NCBI GenBank assembly: GCA_038230975.1
Contig: JBBRMF010000249.1
Location: 1-7,626, forward strand
DNA from: JANXVV01 sp038230975
GTDB lineage: Bacteria; Planctomycetota; Phycisphaerae; Tepidisphaerales; Tepidisphaeraceae
Reading direction: 5' to 3'
DNA length: 7,626 nt
Program-made: the position numbers and the translations under genes
Notes under the pieces: generated by a model
The model's database searches: none
The model's input: only the letters and a program-made list of their open reading frames with translations
What the model was told of the DNA's origin: nothing
In this document: piece after piece, positions 1 through 5,784 of the stretch
Position numbering within the stretch: the first letter of the stretch is position 1
Layout: every line of letters starts with the position of its first letter

Positions 1-86
1 CGGGATTCATCATCGAGTTGAGTCATTTTCATGCGCTTTTTGAAGGCTTTGAGGGCTTTTTTCAGTTCTTCTTCGGTGCTGGGCAT
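1..86 (-). CDS. 5' end of a small Lys-rich protein, cut by the window edge
   Basis: Twenty-eight codons are visible, starting at the ATG at 86-84 and running off the left edge. The start is supported by an AGAAAGG Shine-Dalgarno-like stretch (99-93) six bases upstream. The visible protein begins MPSTEEELKKALKAFKKRM and then goes QLDDES; it is strongly charged and probably an amphipathic helix. From memory, this start resembles a short (roughly 70-80 residue) conserved hypothetical family common in planctomycetes; I could not check that, and the function is unknown. It is co-directional with the helicase gene upstream but separated from it by about 200 bases containing two palindromic elements, so it may not share a transcript. 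A large hairpin element (105-174) ends only five bases before its ribosome-binding site. Confidence 0.6.
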   Translation of the reverse strand, partial: MPSTEEELKKALKAFKKRMKMTQLDDES

Positions 87-92
87 GGGGAA

Positions 93-99
93 CCTTTCT
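93..99 (-). promoter_or_regulatory. Ribosome-binding site of the partial small CDS
   Basis: On the minus strand this reads AGAAAGG, six bases before the ATG at 86-84. It fixes the start of the truncated small protein. It lies just downstream of the hairpin-forming element at 105-174. Confidence 0.5.
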
Positions 100-104
100 A
101 AGAG

Positions 105-174
105 TGTAGGGTGGGTGTACTCGCCCACCAATTTGCCGAATGACACAGAGGGTGGGTGGTACACACACCCTACA
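105..174. repeat. 70-bp imperfect palindrome, MITE-like
   Basis: The outer arms 105-120 (TGTAGGGTGGGTGTAC) and 159-174 (GTACACACACCCTACA) are reverse complements with one mismatch in 16. The palindrome continues inward with 122-129 pairing 151-158, again with one mismatch. This leaves a central stretch of about 20 bases. No convincing target-site duplication flanks it and there is no room for a protein. The GTAGGGTG...CACCCTAC ends look like small dispersed non-autonomous repeats found in several bacterial genomes, but copy number cannot be judged from one window. In RNA it would form a long hairpin just before the small gene at 1-86. Confidence 0.6.
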
Positions 175-231
175 AAACTAACTGAATCCAACTTGGGTCG
201 AAGCGCGAGTCATTCAAAAAATGCTAAAGAC

Positions 232-273
232 CCCTCACCCTAACCCTCCCCCCGGGAGTACCGGGGGGAGGGG
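232..273. repeat. GC-rich REP-like palindrome after the helicase gene
   Basis: Bases 244-255 (CCCTCCCCCCGG) pair perfectly with 261-272, giving a 12-bp stem and a GAGTA loop. It is preceded by CCCTCACCCTAA at 232-243. It lies 12 bases past the helicase stop codon. The pattern CCCTAACCCT(C)n-GGGAGTACC-(G)nAGGG resembles an abundant bacterial dispersed palindrome family (recall, not searched). It could act as an mRNA 3' stabiliser or weak terminator for the helicase, but no T-run follows directly on the minus strand; a TTTTTT lies about 25 bases further on. Its loop sequence CGGGAGTACC recurs in a hairpin at 5785-5804. Confidence 0.65.
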
Positions 274-284
274 ACCAAAGGGAT

Positions 285-1763
285 TTATCGGGATCGGCGG
301 CCGGGTTGCGAGGGGCGCTTGGTGCCTTTGAAGCGGTGACCTACGCCACCGCCCGGGGTGAGATGGGCGGGCCGTGGGGCGGCAGGTGCGGCAGCAGTGT
401 GTGGCTTGGCGTGGAGTTGATGCGGGTGCGCCGTCTTATTCGCATGGGCCGGTGCATGGGATGGCTTGCTCTGCGGATGCCTTACCGCGCCACCGGATTG
501 GGTGGGGCGGTGGGTGTGGGTTTGCGTGCGCGGGGTGGCTTCTTGATGCGTTCGGGCGGCGGCGTGCGGCTGATGGGGCCGGGCCGGGTGCGTTGGCTGC
601 GTGTGACCGACGCGTTCACCGGCGGGGTATTCGGGTTGATCGGTCAGAACGGGGATCGAGATTTTCGTGAGGCGTTCGATGGCGCGGAGCCAGCCGCGTT
701 CTTCGGGGTCGCAGAATGAAAGTGCTTTGCCGGTAGCACCGGCGCGACCGGTTCGACCGATGCGGTGAACGTACGTTTCCGGAACGTTTGGCACATCAAA
801 ATTCACGACGTGCGAGACGTTGTCAATATCCAAACCTCGCGCGGCGATATCCGTGGCGACGAGCACGGGGGGGTGATTGCTTTTGAAGCTGGCGATGGCG
901 CGGGTACGCGCGTTCTGGTTTTTGTTGCCGTGGATGGCGACGGCGCGAATGCCCTGTTTTTCCAGATGTCGGGTGACTTTGTCGGCCCCGTGCTTGGTAC
1001 GCGTAAAGACCAGCACGCGACCCATGCCATGGTTCATCAGCATGTGGGTTAGCAAGACGGCCTTGTTGCGCTTTTCGAGGAAGTAGACGGATTGCTCGAC
1101 GGTTTCGACGGCAGATGAAACGGGAGTCACCTGCACCGTTACGGGGTTCTTCAAAATCGTATTGGCCAGTTGCAGAATCTCTTTTGGCATCGTCGCGCTA
1201 AAGAGCAGATTTTGTCGCTTGGCGGGGAGTTTGGTGATGATTTTGCGGATATCGATGATGAAGCCCATGTCGAGCATGTTGTCGGCTTCGTCGAGGACGA
1301 AGACTTCAACGTGCTTCAGATCAACAAGGCCCTGATTCATCAGGTCGAGCAAGCGACCGGGGGTGGCGATGAGCAGGTCAATGCCGCCGCGCAAGGCGAT
1401 TTCCTGACGATGTTGACTGACCCCGCCGAAGATGACCAGGCCGCGCAGGTCGACGTGCTTGCCGTAGGTGGAGAAGCTTTCACCGATCTGGCTGGCAAGT
1501 TCGCGTGTGGGGGAAAGAACCAGGGCTCGGATTTTTCGAGGTCCGACGGTGGGGTTTTCGGAAATACGATGCAGAATTGGCAAAGCGAAGGCGGCGGTTT
1601 TGCCGGTGCCGGTTTGGGCGCAACCGAGGACGTCGCGATGTTCCATCACCGGGGGAATGCCCTGCAATTGAATGGGGGTGGGAACGGTGTAATTTTCGCT
1701 TTTGAGCGCGCGAAGAAGGGGTTCGGATAGACCTAATTGAGAAAACGGGGACGAAGATACCAT
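285..1763 (-). CDS. DEAD-box ATP-dependent RNA helicase, RhlE-like, with His/Pro-rich tail
   Basis: This 492-residue protein is an ATP-dependent RNA helicase expected to remodel RNA duplexes in the cytoplasm (ribosome assembly, mRNA decay or cold adaptation in the RhlE/CsdA/DeaD group). All superfamily-2 motifs are present in order: Q motif with PTPIQ (28-32), motif I AQTGTGKT (49-56), Ia PTRELA (85-90), Ib TPGR (134-137), II DEAD (158-161), III SAT (189-191), IV VFTRTK (252-257), V ATDIAARGLDID (303-314) and VI HRIGRTGR (333-340). The core ends near residue 375. The remaining roughly 115 residues are low-complexity, rich in His, Pro, Ala and Thr, with a basic end (RFKGTKRP...GRRSR). Such tails usually bind RNA, but they are more often Arg/Gly/Lys-rich than His-rich. 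The open frame extends 46 codons further upstream; I chose the ATG at 1763-1761 because a GGAG lies eight bases before it and family homology begins at once (SSPFSQLGLSEPLLRAL). The family call is near certain; the RhlE subtype is inferred from length and the short N-terminus. Confidence 0.95.
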   Translation of the reverse strand: MVSSSPFSQLGLSEPLLRALKSENYTVPTPIQLQGIPPVMEHRDVLGCAQTGTGKTAAFALPILHRISENPTVGPRKIRALVLSPTRELASQIGESFSTYGKHVDLRGLVIFGGVSQHRQEIALRGGIDLLIATPGRLLDLMNQGLVDLKHVEVFVLDEADNMLDMGFIIDIRKIITKLPAKRQNLLFSATMPKEILQLANTILKNPVTVQVTPVSSAVETVEQSVYFLEKRNKAVLLTHMLMNHGMGRVLVFTRTKHGADKVTRHLEKQGIRAVAIHGNKNQNARTRAIASFKSNHPPVLVATDIAARGLDIDNVSHVVNFDVPNVPETYVHRIGRTGRAGATGKALSFCDPEERGWLRAIERLTKISIPVLTDQPEYPAGERVGHTQPTHPARPHQPHAAARTHQEATPRTQTHTHRPTQSGGAVRHPQSKPSHAPAHANKTAHPHQLHAKPHTAAAPAAPRPAHLTPGGGVGHRFKGTKRPSQPGRRSR

Positions 1764-1771
1764 GGCCAAGA

Positions 1772-1775
1772 CTCC
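1772..1775 (-). promoter_or_regulatory. Ribosome-binding site deciding the helicase start
   Basis: On the minus strand this reads GGAG within CTGGAGTC, eight bases before the ATG at 1763-1761. It rejects the longer frame that begins at 1901. Immediately upstream a 6-bp hairpin (CGCCAA 1793-1798 with TTGGCG 1778-1783) could form in the mRNA leader. Confidence 0.6.
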
Positions 1776-1940
1776 AGTTGGCGTTTTGTGAGCGCCAAGC
1801 GAGTGCCACGGCAAAGAGCCGAAAAAAGCCACCTCAGCGCAAGACAACTGACTAAAACAGGGAAATGTCAGAAGGAAATGCCGGTGAGAATCACCTGGCA
1901 ACGCCCATGAAGGACCCGGCGGGAGCAGTTGTGCGAAGGA

Positions 1941-2285
1941 TCATACACGAAACGTCGGGAATGTGCCATGCGACGGAGAATTCTTTCCCGAGCCACTCGG
2001 ACGAACGACCGCTTCGAGGGCGACTCGCGTCACAATTCCAGCGACGCAGGCAACCAGACTGTACAGTGGATAAAGCAGGGCTCCCCAATACATTCCCGGG
2101 CCGCTTAAACCGTTGTTGGCTAGAAAGATTTCTGCGATTGAGTCGATGCAAATGCCCAATACGATGATCGGCCAGAGCTGCGTGTACTCGCGTCGAACCA
2201 CGCCGTAGACGAATGCAGTGACATACCCGGTAGCCTGAGCCACCAGCGACCACATATCCAAGCTGCCATCGAACACGATCGTCAT
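1941..2285 (-). CDS. Small three-helix membrane protein of unknown function
   Basis: A 114-residue protein with three clear hydrophobic segments, at about 12-30, 37-55 and 66-88. A short basic turn (RRE, 31-33) separates the first two, and a Gly/Pro-containing turn (NNGLSGPG, 57-64) separates the second and third. The C-terminal 20-25 residues are polar (RPSGSGKNSPSHG...) and likely soluble. The hydrophobic pattern is coherent in this frame, whereas overlapping frames give Arg-rich low-complexity peptides, so this is the likely gene. The start is uncertain: only a weak AGAGA lies near the ATG at 2285, and Met11 (2255) is an alternative. It sits between sucD and the helicase gene on the same strand. 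I recognise no family; the layout loosely recalls small integral membrane proteins of unknown role. Confidence 0.6.
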   Translation of the reverse strand: MTIVFDGSLDMWSLVAQATGYVTAFVYGVVRREYTQLWPIIVLGICIDSIAEIFLANNGLSGPGMYWGALLYPLYSLVACVAGIVTRVALEAVVRPSGSGKNSPSHGTFPTFRV

Positions 2286-2383
2286 GTAATCTCTATCGAA
2301 TGAAAATCGAGGGAGGTCAACTGAATGGGTGAAATTATTTCAAAGTCGGTGAAGAACGTTAAAGCGGCGCGTGATATCGGAAG

Positions 2384-2414
2384 GGCACACAGGGTCACAG
2401 AAGTGACCCGTGCC
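2384..2414 (-). terminator. Hairpin downstream of sucD, probable terminator or 3' stabiliser
   Basis: The inner arms 2392-2398 (GGGTCAC) and 2403-2409 (GTGACCC) form a perfect 7-bp stem with a four-base loop. The stem is extended across a three-base bulge by 2384-2388 pairing 2410-2414. Alternatively, 2362-2368 (AAGCGGC) can pair 2412-2418 (GCCGCTT) as an outer stem. It starts about 43 bases beyond the sucD stop. No strong T-run follows on the minus strand, so intrinsic termination is only probable. Confidence 0.5.
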
Positions 2415-2457
2415 GCTTCGCTTATTTGGGGGCGTGTTGTTATCGGTCCTGGTGAAC

Positions 2458-3363
2458 TCAGGCGCGAATGCCGAGGACGTTGGCCATGGTTTCACCCATG
2501 GTGGCGGGGCTTTCGGCGATGGCGACACCGCAGGCGCGGAGGGATTTGATCTTGGATTCGGCGGTGTCGTCACCACCACTGATGATGGCGCCGGCATGGC
2601 CCATGCGGCGGCCCGGTGGGGCGGTTCGGCCAGCGATAAATGCCACGACCGGTTTCTTGATGTGCTTCTGAATATGCAGCCCGGCGTTGGTTTCGTCGCT
2701 GCCACCGATCTCACCGATCATGATGATGGCATCGGTTTCAGGGTCGGCGTTGAGCAGGTCAAGCACTTCGATGAAGTTGAGGCCTTTGATGGGGTCGCCA
2801 CCGATACCGACGCAGGTGGTCTGACCGATTCCGCGCGTGCTGCACTGCCATACTGCTTCGTACGTGAGGGTGCCACTGCGGCTGATGATCCCGACCTTCT
2901 TCCCGCTCTTGGCCTCTTTCGCGGGCGTGTGAATATAGCCGGGCATGATCCCGATTTTGCATTCACCGGGCGTGATGATGCCGGGGCAGTTCGGCCCGAT
3001 CAAAACGCTGTTTGGCTTTTCTTTCAAAAATGCTTTGACCTTGACCATGTCGAGGACGGGAATGCCTTCGGTGATGGCCACGATGACGGCAACCCCCGCG
3101 TCGGCGGCTTCCATGATCGCGTCTGCGGCGAACGGTGGCGGTACGAAAATCATCGTCGCATTTGCCCCGGTTCCCGCGACGGCCTGGGTGACGGTATCGA
3201 AGATCGGCAATCCGTTTGCGTCTTTCTTGCCACCTTTGCCCGGAGTAATGCCCCCGACCATTTTCGTGCCGTATTCAAGGCAGTTCCTGGTATGAAACGC
3301 ACCGGCTTCTCCAGTGATGCCCTGACAGATGACTCGCGTGGCTTGATTGACCAGAATGCTCAT
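2458..3363 (-). CDS. sucD: Succinyl-CoA synthetase (ADP/GDP-forming) subunit alpha
   Basis: This 301-residue protein is the catalytic, CoA-binding subunit of the TCA-cycle enzyme that interconverts succinyl-CoA and succinate with substrate-level phosphorylation of NDP. The N-terminal CoA-binding Rossmann domain shows QGITGEAGAFHT (14-25). The centre has GPNCPG (123-128) and SRSGTLTYEA (161-170). The ligase domain has GEIGG (217-221), and the phosphorylated histidine is in MGHAGAIISGG at His256. Length is normal for the family (about 290-300). The start at 3363 is chosen because homology begins at MSILVNQATRVI and an AAAAGGA lies ten bases upstream; the longer frame to 3444 would overlap the likely promoter. 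The beta subunit gene sucC, usually next door and needed for activity, is not in this window: the neighbour upstream is a divergent terpene synthase and the next gene downstream is a small membrane protein. Confidence 0.97.
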   Translation of the reverse strand: MSILVNQATRVICQGITGEAGAFHTRNCLEYGTKMVGGITPGKGGKKDANGLPIFDTVTQAVAGTGANATMIFVPPPFAADAIMEAADAGVAVIVAITEGIPVLDMVKVKAFLKEKPNSVLIGPNCPGIITPGECKIGIMPGYIHTPAKEAKSGKKVGIISRSGTLTYEAVWQCSTRGIGQTTCVGIGGDPIKGLNFIEVLDLLNADPETDAIIMIGEIGGSDETNAGLHIQKHIKKPVVAFIAGRTAPPGRRMGHAGAIISGGDDTAESKIKSLRACGVAIAESPATMGETMANVLGIRA

Positions 3364-3373
3364 CGGATGTTCG

Positions 3374-3380
3374 TCCTTTT
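3374..3380 (-). promoter_or_regulatory. Ribosome-binding site of sucD
   Basis: On the minus strand this reads AAAAGGA, ten bases before the ATG at 3363-3361. The spacing is slightly long but supports this start over the frame beginning at 3444. Confidence 0.5.
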
Positions 3381-3390
3381 TGACGGCTTT

Positions 3391-3403
3391 GAATCTTAGA
3401 TTC
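3391..3403. promoter_or_regulatory. 13-bp perfect dyad in the sucD leader
   Basis: GAATCT-T-AGATTC is a perfect inverted repeat with a one-base centre. It lies between the promoter-like hexamers at 3418-3444 and the sucD ribosome-binding site. The one-base centre is too tight for a stable RNA hairpin, so a dimeric protein-binding site is more plausible than a terminator. No regulator is identified. Confidence 0.35.
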
Positions 3404-3417
3404 GTGAACCGGCAGAG

Positions 3418-3444
3418 ACTATACGCGGGCATCGGTCGTGGCAA
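3418..3444 (-). promoter_or_regulatory. Possible sigma70-type promoter for sucD
   Basis: On the minus strand, TTGCCA (3444-3439, five of six matches to TTGACA) is followed after 15 bases by TATAGT (3423-3418, close to TATAAT). The spacing is short compared with the usual 16-18. It would place transcription start near 3411 and give a leader of about 50 bases. Planctomycete promoters are poorly defined, so this is a weak call. Confidence 0.35.
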
Positions 3445-3540
3445 GCGGTGAAGATGGAAACCGGCGGGATTGAATTTTGATTCGGGATGCCAAAGATAGA
3501 TCGCGAGTAGATTCTATTAGTTTGCATGCTCGTTAGCCGC

Positions 3541-3546
3541 AAGGAG
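3541..3546 (+). promoter_or_regulatory. Ribosome-binding site of the squalene/phytoene synthase gene
   Basis: AAGGAG lies eight bases before the ATG at 3555 and only five before the in-frame TTG at 3552. It therefore favours the ATG. Confidence 0.75.
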
Positions 3547-3554
3547 TATCGTTG

Positions 3555-4550
3555 ATGAAGGTTTTGAATGAGCGTGCACCGTTGGATTCGGAACGGAGGC
3601 CCGCATTCGCGGCGGCGCGGAATATCTGTCGGCGGCATGCGAAGAGTTTTTTCTTTGCTTCGGCCTTCCTCCCGACTGAAAAGCGAAATGCGGCCTACGC
3701 GGTTTACGCGTTTTGCCGGTTGATGGATGATGCAATTGATGAACCAGCTTCAAAAGAGGCTGTTTCGCCGCCTGCTTCTTTGGGGGTGTCATGCTGTTCG
3801 ACGGGGTCGTTGGATCGAACGCTCTCACTTTTCCGCGATCGACTCGATGAGATTTACGAGCATCGACTGGAACTTCCGTTGTCGGAGTTTCGCGATGAAT
3901 CGCAGCATGCGCTGTACGCATTTGGGCAGACGGTGCATCGATATCAGATTCCCATGCAGTATTTTCTGGATCTGGCCGAGGGTTGCCGCATGGATCTGAC
4001 CGTGTCGCGCTACGCGACATGGGGCTCCCTTGAAAAATATTGTTACAACGTAGCCGGCGTAGTGGGTTTGATCATGTGCTGCATTTTAGGGGTCTCGCAT
4101 AGCGACGCGGGCAAAAATGCGGTGCAGATGGGGAATGCGATGCAATTGACGAACATACTGCGGGATATCAAGGAAGACCTCGGGCGCGGGCGGCTTTACC
4201 TTCCGTTGGAAGATTTGGCGCGGTTCAAAGTGACGCAGCAGGAATTGTCGGCCGGTGTCGTTACGCCGAACATGCGCGAGCTGATGAAATTTGAAATCGG
4301 CCGTGCGCGCGATCTTTATCGACAGGGAGCCGAAGGGCTTTGCTGGCTGGAAGGGGATGGTTCGCGACTGACGGCATCGGCGATGGCAGTCATTTACAGC
4401 GGAATTCTGCGGGCGATCGAACAACAGGATTACGACGTTTTCAGCAGTCGGGCACATCTTAGTCTTGCACAGAAAATCCGACGACTGGCCCCGGCATGGC
4501 GTCTTTCGAGACGCACGTCGGATAGGCCCGCTCCCGAGGTGTTCGTTTGA
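3555..4550 (+). CDS. Squalene/phytoene synthase family protein (HpnD/CrtB-like)
   Basis: A 331-residue all-helical prenyl-condensing enzyme of the squalene/phytoene synthase family. It should join two farnesyl or geranylgeranyl diphosphates head-to-head through a cyclopropyl (presqualene/prephytoene-type) intermediate, at the inner face of the membrane. The first Asp-rich motif is DDAID (58-62) after YAVYAFCRLM. The second is NILRDIKED (200-208) within a long conserved stretch through RGRLYLPLEDL. The active-site segment RYATWGSLEKYCYNVAGVVGL (starting at 152) is typical. Length is within the family range (about 270-340). The sequence does not let me decide between presqualene diphosphate synthase (HpnD), phytoene synthase (CrtB) and dehydrosqualene synthase (CrtM). 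It overlaps the next gene by four bases, so the two are probably translationally coupled. It is divergent from sucD across a 191-base gap. Confidence 0.93.
   Translation: MKVLNERAPLDSERRPAFAAARNICRRHAKSFFFASAFLPTEKRNAAYAVYAFCRLMDDAIDEPASKEAVSPPASLGVSCCSTGSLDRTLSLFRDRLDEIYEHRLELPLSEFRDESQHALYAFGQTVHRYQIPMQYFLDLAEGCRMDLTVSRYATWGSLEKYCYNVAGVVGLIMCCILGVSHSDAGKNAVQMGNAMQLTNILRDIKEDLGRGRLYLPLEDLARFKVTQQELSAGVVTPNMRELMKFEIGRARDLYRQGAEGLCWLEGDGSRLTASAMAVIYSGILRAIEQQDYDVFSSRAHLSLAQKIRRLAPAWRLSRRTSDRPAPEVFV
4536..4541 (+). promoter_or_regulatory. Ribosome-binding site inside the synthase 3' end
   Basis: GAGGTG within the last codons of the synthase gene is five bases from the TTG at 4547 and 14 from the ATG at 4556. 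Spacing therefore favours the TTG, which overlaps the upstream stop as TTGA. The ATG remains possible by re-initiation. Confidence 0.45.
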
Positions 4551-5665
4551 GACCCATGTCCACGCTTGAACTATTGTCTAACGCAAGTTCTCCGGATGCC
4601 TGGCATCAGGTCGGCGCGCCGGGCGGCTACGAATGGTGGTACTTCGATGCCGAAGATTTTTCGAGCGGCACTCGCGTCGTCGCGATTTTTCTCGATGGGT
4701 TTGTGTTTCATCCCGAGTACCTGCGGCGATATTTTTCATACCTGCGATGCCCCACGCGCCGAACCCCGCCGCGGCCTTGTGAATATCCGTGTGCTTATTT
4801 TGCGGTGTATCGCGATGATAAAATCGTCGCTCAATTTATGAGCCAATTCCCGACACGGTCCCTGGTCGCGTCGACCGATCGACCTGAAGTGAACCTCGGG
4901 CCAAATGAGATGAAATGCGATTTGGCGGATCGCTATCAACTGCATCTGGAAGGCACGCCGTGGCAGTTGACATGGCAGGGGCCTCAGCGATCGGCCGGTG
5001 GGAAGCTGTCGGCGGATTTTACATTTTCGAGTTTGTTGCCAAACCCCGCGCACGAGCGTGGTTTTTTGTCGCGGGCAATGACCGGAGCCGAACATCGGTG
5101 GGTCATTGCCGCACCGCTCTGCGAGGTGGCCGGCACCATTCGGTTGAAATCGAACGCGGGTGCTGCTGAGGAGATTATTCCGTTTCGCGGGCGGGGATAC
5201 CACGACCACAATTTCGGAACCGGTCCGCTTGGCCCGGGGTTAAAACGTTGGATGTGGGGTCGGTTGCTTCTGGAGGATCGGGTACTCACGTTTCACCTGG
5301 CTGAACCGCGTGACCCAACGCTCGAGATGGAAACGCATTTGATTGAAGCCGACGCTGCGGGCGTCCGTGAACGAATGGATCAAGCGTGGAGTTTTCAGGG
5401 TTCCCGACGAACGGCCACCGGGCTGATCTACCCGGAGCGAGTTTGTTTCGGCGATCTGCTTACGCTATCGGATCCAAAGGTTGTCGATGCGACCCCGTTT
5501 TATATTCGGCTGTCGTATAACGCCCGACTCTCAGGACGACCCGTGGCTCCGGCGTTTTGCGAAGTCGCCTATCCTCATCGCCTGCGATGGCCGGTGCTGG
5601 GCCGAATGATCGAACTGTCGATTCATCGGGAAACGTCGCAAACAGAAATTATGGCTGGGAAGTAG
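4547..5665 (+). CDS. Carotenoid 1,2-hydratase (CrtC)/AttH-like lipocalin-fold protein
   Basis: A 372-residue protein of the CrtC/AttH superfamily, paired lipocalin-like beta-barrels. CrtC members add water across the terminal C1-C2 double bond of acyclic carotenoids. Supporting motifs are GGYEWWYFDA (26-35), the usual entry to the first barrel, GRGYHDHNFGTGPL (215-228) with WMWGRL (235-240), the conserved centre of the family, and a C-terminal barrel edge AFCEVAYPHRL...GRMIELSI (336-359). No signal peptide or membrane helix is visible. The start is taken as the TTG at 4547, overlapping the synthase stop and well spaced from GAGGTG; the ATG at 4556 would remove three residues. Co-transcription with a squalene/phytoene synthase supports action on a linear C30 or C40 terpenoid. 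The family also includes proteins of unrelated or unknown substrate, so hydratase activity is inferred, and no desaturase gene is adjacent. Confidence 0.75.
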   Translation: MRPMSTLELLSNASSPDAWHQVGAPGGYEWWYFDAEDFSSGTRVVAIFLDGFVFHPEYLRRYFSYLRCPTRRTPPRPCEYPCAYFAVYRDDKIVAQFMSQFPTRSLVASTDRPEVNLGPNEMKCDLADRYQLHLEGTPWQLTWQGPQRSAGGKLSADFTFSSLLPNPAHERGFLSRAMTGAEHRWVIAAPLCEVAGTIRLKSNAGAAEEIIPFRGRGYHDHNFGTGPLGPGLKRWMWGRLLLEDRVLTFHLAEPRDPTLEMETHLIEADAAGVRERMDQAWSFQGSRRTATGLIYPERVCFGDLLTLSDPKVVDATPFYIRLSYNARLSGRPVAPAFCEVAYPHRLRWPVLGRMIELSIHRETSQTEIMAGK

Positions 5666-5685
5666 CATGGGCAACGTGACAATGT

Positions 5686-5705
5686 TCGCGGTACACCGCG
5701 ATTTT
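5686..5705 (+). terminator. Intrinsic terminator of the terpene gene pair
   Basis: TCGCGG (5686-5691) pairs with CCGCGA (5696-5701) around a TACA loop, and TTTT follows at 5702-5705. It begins 20 bases after the stop of the CrtC-like gene. The stem is short but GC-rich and the T-run is adjacent. Confidence 0.6.
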
Positions 5706-5728
5706 GGTCCGTACTCGGATCGAATCAA

Positions 5729-5780
5729 CAAGAGCGAAGCGATCGTCTTCTGGATCAGATAGAAGATCGCTTCGCGCTTG
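5729..5780. repeat. 16-bp inverted repeat in the convergent gap
   Basis: Bases 5729-5744 (CAAGAGCGAAGCGATC) and 5765-5780 (GATCGCTTCGCGCTTG) are reverse complements with a single mismatch, separated by 20 bases. Eleven consecutive bases (5734-5744 with 5765-5775) pair perfectly. It lies between the two opposing terminators and could be a decayed mobile repeat or an extra transcription barrier. Whether other copies exist cannot be told from here. Confidence 0.55.
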
Positions 5781-5784
5781 CTGA

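Noticed and set aside
232..249. Telomere-like CCCTCA-CCCTAA-CCCTCC hexamers
   Set aside because: Only three imperfect units, and they form the left flank of the REP-like palindrome. This is not a telomere or a tandem array.
306..719. Gly/Arg-rich plus-strand frames opposite the helicase tail
   Set aside because: They are the complement of the His/Pro/Ala-rich tail. The composition follows directly from that low-complexity coding.
1170..1730. Plus-strand open frame of 186 codons antisense to the helicase
   Set aside because: It lies wholly opposite helicase motifs I to III, has no recognisable domain or ribosome-binding site, and is explained by codon bias on the other strand.
1764..1901. 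N-terminal extension of the helicase by 46 residues
   Set aside because: The extension has no helicase homology and no ribosome-binding site, whereas the ATG at 1763 has GGAG at ideal spacing.
1891..2253. Alternative minus-strand frame over the small membrane gene
   Set aside because: It yields an Arg/Ser-rich sequence with no hydrophobic pattern. The overlapping frame at 1941-2285 gives three coherent membrane segments.
2410..3399. Long plus-strand open frame (329 codons) antisense to sucD
   Set aside because: It is a mirror of the GC-biased third positions of sucD. The translated product is a low-complexity Asp/Gly-rich sequence with no domain, while the minus strand encodes a complete, motif-perfect SucD.
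3513..3520. TCTATTAG as a -10 box for the terpene gene pair
   Set aside because: It is AT-rich and well placed, but no acceptable -35 hexamer lies 15-19 bases upstream, so it is not supported as a promoter.
4566..5289. Several overlapping frames on both strands within the CrtC-like gene
   Set aside because: None has domain features or start signals, and the plus-strand frame with CrtC/AttH motifs accounts for the whole region.
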